Assembly: GCA_014730285.1 (NCBI GenBank)
Contig: WJIM01000012.1
Location: 1-10,421 of the forward strand
DNA from: Candidatus Zixiibacteriota bacterium
GTDB lineage: Bacteria; Zixibacteria; MSB-5A5; JAABVY01
Direction of reading: 5' to 3'
Length of the DNA: 10,421 bases
Shown here: positions 6,803 through 10,421 of the stretch, one piece after another
How the letters are laid out: each line of letters opens with the position of its first letter
Position numbering within the stretch: the first letter of the stretch is position 1
Made by a program: the position numbers and the translations under genes
Notes under the pieces: model-generated
What the model was told of the DNA's origin: nothing
The model's database searches: none
What the model saw: the letters and a program-made list of their open reading frames with translations, nothing else

Positions 6803-7962
6803 AGCTTACGATTTATTGAGATGATTTTGCCTATTGTATCAGCCACATATTTAACTTCAGCTTTGCGCAGATCGGGATAGAACGGAAGCGAGATTACCCG
6901 CTCAAAGGCGCTCATGGCGCCCGGGAATTTTTTTTGAGACAATCCGAATTTGCCTTTATAAAAAGGTTGAAGGAAAAGCGGTATGAAATGTACGCTGGTG
7001 CCTACGCCGTTTTCGGTCAATTCCCGTATAAACTGATCGCGGTCGATTTTGAGCTTATCGAGGTTGAGCTTGATGATGTACAGATGCCAGGCATGTCTGG
7101 AATCTTTGTCTCTGGCAGGTAGTTCGATTTCTTCGAATTTGCCCAGCATTTCATCGTACCAACCGGCGGCTCTTTCGCGCTTTTTCTGAAGGGTGTCGAG
7201 ACGATCCATCATGGCCAGTCCCAGGGCAGCATTCATATCTGCAAGATTGTATTTATAGCCCAGCGAAACAACCTCATAATACCAGCTGCCATGTTCCAGG
7301 TAACGTTTCCAGGCCTTTTTGTCCATACCATGCAGGGAAAGCACGCGGATTTCTTCAGCCAGATTTTCATTATTGGTTGTTACAATACCGCCTTCGGCCG
7401 TAGTCAGATTTTTGGTGGCATAGAACGAGAAGCTGGAAAGGTCGCCATAGGCTCCGATCTTTTTGCCGTTGAATTCGGCGCCGATAGCATGGGCGGAATC
7501 GTTAACGATAGAAAGCTTATGCTTTTTGGCAAGCCTCGTGATTTTATCCATAAGGCAGGGCAGTCCGGCAATATGCACCGGTACGATTGCTTTCGTTCTT
7601 TTAGTTATCTTTCTTTCTATATCTTTTGGGTCAATATTTAAGGTAACCGGATCGATATCGGCAAAGACCGGCCTGGCCCCGCAATGCAGAATTGCCTCGG
7701 TTGAGGCCACGAATGTAAAGGGCGTGGTGATTACCTCATCCCCTTTGGAAAGCCCCAGGACTTTCAGGGCCAGATGCAATCCCGCAGTGCATGATCCCAC
7801 AGCCGCACCGTAATCGGCATCGACATAGCGGCAGAACCTGTCCTCCAGTTTGTGGGATATATTGCCGGTGGTAAGCCATCCGCTTTTTATCGTATTCGTG
7901 ACCGCATCGATCTCGGCCTGCGTGAATTTCATTCTGAAGAATGGTACAGAATCTATTTTCAT
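6799..7962 (-). CDS. DegT/DnrJ/EryC1/StrS-family PLP sugar aminotransferase
   Basis: PLP-dependent aminotransferase of nucleotide-linked keto sugars (ArnB/PglE type). It probably aminates C4 of the 4-keto sugar made by the dehydratase encoded in the same operon, with glutamate as likely donor. From the ATG at 7962 it is 387 residues. The PLP lysine is K184 in SFYATKNLTTAEGG; D155 in VNDSAHAIGA should pair with the pyridine nitrogen; GSCTAGLHLAL (56-66) is the cofactor phosphate loop; HFIPLFLQPFY and SLPFYP lie near the C terminus as in family members. An in-frame ATG at 7989 would add nine residues (MFLSERKDK), but no Shine-Dalgarno precedes it, while GGAAGGA stands four bases before 7962 and the family core starts with IDSVPFFR. 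Therefore 7962 is preferred. The 3' end overlaps the next gene by four bases. PorR, a DegT-family enzyme needed for A-LPS in P. gingivalis, belongs to the same superfamily; orthology is untested. Confidence 0.94.
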   Translation of the reverse strand: MKIDSVPFFRMKFTQAEIDAVTNTIKSGWLTTGNISHKLEDRFCRYVDADYGAAVGSCTAGLHLALKVLGLSKGDEVITTPFTFVASTEAILHCGARPVFADIDPVTLNIDPKDIERKITKRTKAIVPVHIAGLPCLMDKITRLAKKHKLSIVNDSAHAIGAEFNGKKIGAYGDLSSFSFYATKNLTTAEGGIVTTNNENLAEEIRVLSLHGMDKKAWKRYLEHGSWYYEVVSLGYKYNLADMNAALGLAMMDRLDTLQKKRERAAGWYDEMLGKFEEIELPARDKDSRHAWHLYIIKLNLDKLKIDRDQFIRELTENGVGTSVHFIPLFLQPFYKGKFGLSQKKFPGAMSAFERVISLPFYPDLRKAEVKYVADTIGKIISINRKL

Positions 7963-8048
7963 TTTATCCTTCCGCTCTGATAGAAACATTGAATTTATAA
8001 AATAATGCCGTTAATAACAATAGATTTGTGGAATTCAAAATAAGCTTT
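7963..8048 (-). promoter_or_regulatory. AT-rich intergenic spacer, possible internal promoter
   Basis: This 86-base gap is the longest non-coding stretch in the window and is markedly AT-rich. On the minus strand TTGAAT (8033-8038) and TATTAA (8011-8016) are separated by 16 bases, each matching the sigma-70 consensus at four of six positions; a second AT-rich stretch (TATTTTATAAATT) lies closer to the gene. A promoter serving the aminotransferase and downstream genes is plausible but unproven. No terminator-like hairpin with a T run is seen, so readthrough from the glycosyltransferase gene is expected. Confidence 0.22.
7967..7973 (-). promoter_or_regulatory. Strong Shine-Dalgarno deciding the aminotransferase start
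   Basis: Minus-strand GGAAGGA lies four bases before the ATG at 7962. It is one of the best ribosome binding sites in the window, and it falls inside the reading frame that would be used if translation began at 7989. This favours the shorter protein. Confidence 0.65.
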
Positions 8049-9104
8049 TCACAAAAGAGATTTGTACAAATCAAGCTGCATTTGAGTGGTCTTTACAATA
8101 TCATATTTTTCTGCAACAATATCCCTGCCGGCAGATCCCATTTTCAATCTTAATTCCCTGTCTTCAACAAGGGTTCGGAGATTGATTTCAAAGGCAAGAT
8201 TATCTCCTTCGGCGGCAAACAGCGCGCTCACACCGTCATCCAGAATTTCCGGAAGGCCGCCTACTTTGAAAGCAACGACCGGCAATCCGCATGCGGAGGC
8301 CTCAAGAGCAGAGACACCGAAGCTCTCGAATTTTGAGGGCATTGCAAAAATATCGAGTTGATTCAAAAAATCCGGTATTTTATCATTTTCAACCTGTCCA
8401 AGGAATTTGATGCGATCTCCATTTGCCAGTTCATCTTTCACTTTCAGGAGGTTGGCCATTTCGGGCCCCTTCCCGGCAATCCTCAGGTAAATGTTCGGGC
8501 AGTCTTCTGCTATCCTGTCAAAGATTTTCATCAATAAGTCAATCTGATAAATATCCTCAAGCAGTTTGGAGGTTCCAATTGTAATTTGGTCTTCTGTCTT
8601 CTCTGATTTTGAGGGTTGAAAGAGTTTCATATCAATGCCGAAAGGGATAACATTTATTTTGGATTCAAATTCCGGATACAGCGCCAGTGTGCCGTTTTTC
8701 AGCCTCTGGCTGGTGGCGCAGATCGCATCTGCCTTGTCCAGCACCTTGCGAACAAAGGCCCTTGTATGATTGCTTTTATGCGGAAAATCGAAAATATCCG
8801 AGCCCCATACGGAGACTATAAATGGACGGATTTTGAGCTTTGAGCCGACATAGCCATGCCCCGTGGCATAATGCGCGTGCAGAATATCAGGATTGAATTT
8901 CCTGACCGATTTTCGCATACTTGCTGCACCAAATATATATTTCAACTTCTTTGGAAGAATTGATTTTATTACGATCTGATCTTCACCATACAAATCCGGG
9001 CCTTTATTAAAGCTAAAGACCTTGATATCGCATTTATCGCGGAGTGATTTATACCATCTATAGGTATGCCAGCTTTGAGCCCAGGCGACAAAAGCAACCT
9101 TCAT
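8049..9104 (-). CDS. GT4-family glycosyltransferase
   Basis: Retaining GT-B glycosyltransferase of family GT4, likely adding a sugar to the lipid-linked glycan at the cytoplasmic face of the inner membrane. It has 351 residues with no membrane span. The N-terminal Rossmann half (1-165) includes HAHYATGHGYVG (76-87), SVWGSDIFDFP (98-108) and NVIPFGIDMKLF (151-162). The C-terminal half carries RIAGKGPE (208-215), IKFLGQVENDKIPDFL (232-247) and the nucleotide-sugar-binding EX7E motif ESFGVSALE (E260, E268), followed by GLPVVAFKVGGLPEIL (273-288). The ATG overlaps the flippase stop by four bases (ATGA) and is preceded by GGTGAG five bases upstream. Its base composition is lower in GC than serS or the kinase over much of its first two thirds, as is common for exchangeable glycan genes. 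Donor and acceptor cannot be predicted. Confidence 0.93.
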   Translation of the reverse strand: MKVAFVAWAQSWHTYRWYKSLRDKCDIKVFSFNKGPDLYGEDQIVIKSILPKKLKYIFGAASMRKSVRKFNPDILHAHYATGHGYVGSKLKIRPFIVSVWGSDIFDFPHKSNHTRAFVRKVLDKADAICATSQRLKNGTLALYPEFESKINVIPFGIDMKLFQPSKSEKTEDQITIGTSKLLEDIYQIDLLMKIFDRIAEDCPNIYLRIAGKGPEMANLLKVKDELANGDRIKFLGQVENDKIPDFLNQLDIFAMPSKFESFGVSALEASACGLPVVAFKVGGLPEILDDGVSALFAAEGDNLAFEINLRTLVEDRELRLKMGSAGRDIVAEKYDIVKTTQMQLDLYKSLL

Positions 9105-10421
9105 TTATTCTCACCCCTGTTCAAAACCGATCTGATATTAGATAATATTGCCGCAATATCCGAACTCTTTATTATGAAGAACGAATGCAGTCTCTGGCGG
9201 AATTTAAATTTAATAAAGGCAATCAAAATCACAAAGGCGACAAAATAAGCGACCGCATTGGAAACTGCTGCGCCGATTTCCTGATATTTTGGAATAAGAA
9301 TCAGATTCAATACCAGAGACACGATCACGGCTGAAATCGTGCAAATGGAATAGATTAGCGGATGTCCGAGCCCTGAAATTCCGGAGGCAAGTATCCTGAA
9401 GACCGCCAGGAATATCATCCCGCATAGTAGAATCCAAAGAGGCTGTAATGCTCCTATGAATGTCTCGGAAAACAATATCGGGATCGCTATGGGCGCCAGA
9501 ACCGCTATTAGAACGGCGAGAAGCAATGATGTTAGAAAGGAAATCCGCGCGGTTTGCTGAATCAGGCGCCAGCCCTGTTCCTGAGTACGGCGAGAGGCAT
9601 GAGGAAATATCACATAAGAAAGTATCAGCGGCAAAAACATAATAAGCTCGGAAAAATTAATTGCCACCGAATAAATTCCCGCCGAGGCCTTGCCCAGATA
9701 GTAATTCATAATCAGGAGGTCGAGACGCGTGGCGATAACATTGGTAATATTTCCAATCTGTCCCCTGGTTCCGAAGGACAGCATATGTTTCAGCACCACC
9801 CGCTCGAAGGAAAGCCCGAGCCCGAGGCCCTCAAGATTATTTCTCCAGTATATCAAAACTGTGACAATCGTTATAAAAAAGGAGCATGAATATGCCAGCA
9901 GAACGCTGCTGCTTCTCGGCAAAAGCCAGGTTAAAAGCAGCGCTACCATAACTGCGTAGATCAGGCTGTTTTGAAACGTGAAGACATTGCCCTTGCGAAT
10001 TTCACCGCGCCCGTTGAAGATACCGAGCTGAAAAGACATGAAGCGGTTCAGGGGAGCCATGAGAAACACAATCGCCAGAAGCCCGAAGCTGATCTCGCCG
10101 AATAACGGCATAGCCAGATATGTCAGTGGAAGCAGGACAATTACCGCAAATACAGTGGACACCAGAAGAAATGCGCAGGCATTATGCCAGATGCGCTTCA
10201 GGTCATAGCGTCCTCTGCCCAGATAAAATATAATCGCTCGTTCGAATCCGAGACCGATCAGCATTCCGACAATAGAAAAGAGGAACATCGCAATCTGGAG
10301 TTCGCCCTTAGCGCCCGGTCCGAGAAAACGGGCAATCATGACCTGAACGCTGAAGGCGAGCAGGTAGCCAAAAACGCGGACAATAAAAGTATGAGCGCTG
10401 TCTTTAAAAAACAAGGCCGAT
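9101..10421 (-). CDS. Wzx-type polysaccharide flippase (5' end probably beyond window)
   Basis: Inner-membrane flippase of the MOP superfamily (Wzx/RfbX/MATE-like), expected to move an undecaprenyl-linked oligosaccharide to the periplasmic side. About 437 residues are visible with roughly 12 hydrophobic helices. Numbering from a TTG codon at 10414, they include about 10-30, 42-62, 81-104, 108-126, 148-165, 170-190, 245-270, 290-312, 322-345, 352-374 and 381-402, with a weaker one near 224-240. The first helix ends in the family hallmark ARFLGPGAKGELQIA (28-42). Another recognisable segment is TRLDLLIMNYYLGKASAGIYSVA (starting at 229). The C terminus (403-437) is basic and cytoplasmic. The frame stays open to the right edge and no ATG lies between the edge and the first helix, so the true start is probably just outside; TTG at 10414 is possible but has no visible ribosome binding site. 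The stop overlaps the GT4 start. Transported glycan unknown. Confidence 0.92.
   Translation of the reverse strand, partial: SALFFKDSAHTFIVRVFGYLLAFSVQVMIARFLGPGAKGELQIAMFLFSIVGMLIGLGFERAIIFYLGRGRYDLKRIWHNACAFLLVSTVFAVIVLLPLTYLAMPLFGEISFGLLAIVFLMAPLNRFMSFQLGIFNGRGEIRKGNVFTFQNSLIYAVMVALLLTWLLPRSSSVLLAYSCSFFITIVTVLIYWRNNLEGLGLGLSFERVVLKHMLSFGTRGQIGNITNVIATRLDLLIMNYYLGKASAGIYSVAINFSELIMFLPLILSYVIFPHASRRTQEQGWRLIQQTARISFLTSLLLAVLIAVLAPIAIPILFSETFIGALQPLWILLCGMIFLAVFRILASGISGLGHPLIYSICTISAVIVSLVLNLILIPKYQEIGAAVSNAVAYFVAFVILIAFIKFKFRQRLHSFFIIKSSDIAAILSNIRSVLNRGENK
9110..9115 (-). promoter_or_regulatory. Ribosome binding site of the GT4 gene
   Basis: Minus-strand GGTGAG lies five bases before the ATG at 9104, within the last codons of the flippase gene. 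With the ATGA overlap it points to coupled translation of the two genes. Confidence 0.5.

Noticed and set aside
7963..7989. Longer aminotransferase starting at the ATG at 7989
   Set aside because: There is no ribosome binding site before it. The nine added residues are hydrophilic and not family-like, and a strong Shine-Dalgarno sits directly before the internal ATG at 7962.
8059..8072. Perfect 14-base palindrome (GATTTGTACAAATC) at the end of the GT4 gene, with a half-site copy AGATTTGT at 8022-8029
   Set aside because: A 14-base palindrome is expected roughly once in 16 kb by chance and this one encodes ordinary C-terminal residues (LDLYKS). There is no T run for a terminator and no second full site, so an operator is not supported.
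10412..10414. TTG as the true start of the flippase
   Set aside because: The frame is open to the window edge, no Shine-Dalgarno is visible in the seven remaining bases, and flippases often have some residues before the first helix. The gene is treated as 5'-partial instead.

Overview
The window holds a tightly packed block of eight genes, all on the minus strand. Both outer genes run off the window edges. Read in transcription order (right to left) they are: a Wzx-type polysaccharide flippase, a GT4 glycosyltransferase, a DegT/ArnB-type sugar aminotransferase, a small PglC-like polyprenol-phosphate sugar phosphotransferase, a long PglF/CapD-type nucleotide-sugar 4,6-dehydratase, seryl-tRNA synthetase (serS), a PorY-like sensor histidine kinase, and a PorX-like response regulator with a C-terminal PglZ domain.

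The first five genes (about 3866-10421) form a surface-glycan assembly module. The dehydratase and aminotransferase would make an amino-deoxy sugar nucleotide of the bacillosamine type. The small transferase would load the first sugar phosphate onto a lipid carrier, the GT4 enzyme would extend it, and the flippase would carry the lipid-linked product across the inner membrane. No acetyltransferase or polymerase is visible; the cluster clearly continues beyond the right edge.

The last three genes (1-3865) are serS followed by a two-component pair. The regulator has a receiver domain (Asp58) fused to an alkaline-phosphatase-superfamily PglZ domain. The kinase has an unusual H-box (ETAHQLGTP) shared with the PorY family. 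In Porphyromonas gingivalis, PorX and PorY control the type IX secretion system. There they are encoded at separate loci, whereas here they are neighbours.

Four junctions are overlaps or abutments: 4 nt for flippase/GT4 and for aminotransferase/transferase, 0 nt for dehydratase/serS, and 1 nt for serS/kinase. The remaining gaps are 86, 42 and 51 nt. This suggests one long transcription unit, with the 86-nt AT-rich spacer at 7963-8048 the most plausible place for an internal promoter.

The organism is probably a member of the Fibrobacteres-Chlorobi-Bacteroidetes (FCB) superphylum or a related candidate phylum, because the PorX and PorY architectures are typical of that group. Mixed GC content and recognisable Shine-Dalgarno sequences before several genes argue mildly against a classical Bacteroidetes genome. 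This placement is inference. No tRNA, rRNA, CRISPR array, insertion sequence or convincing terminator was seen.
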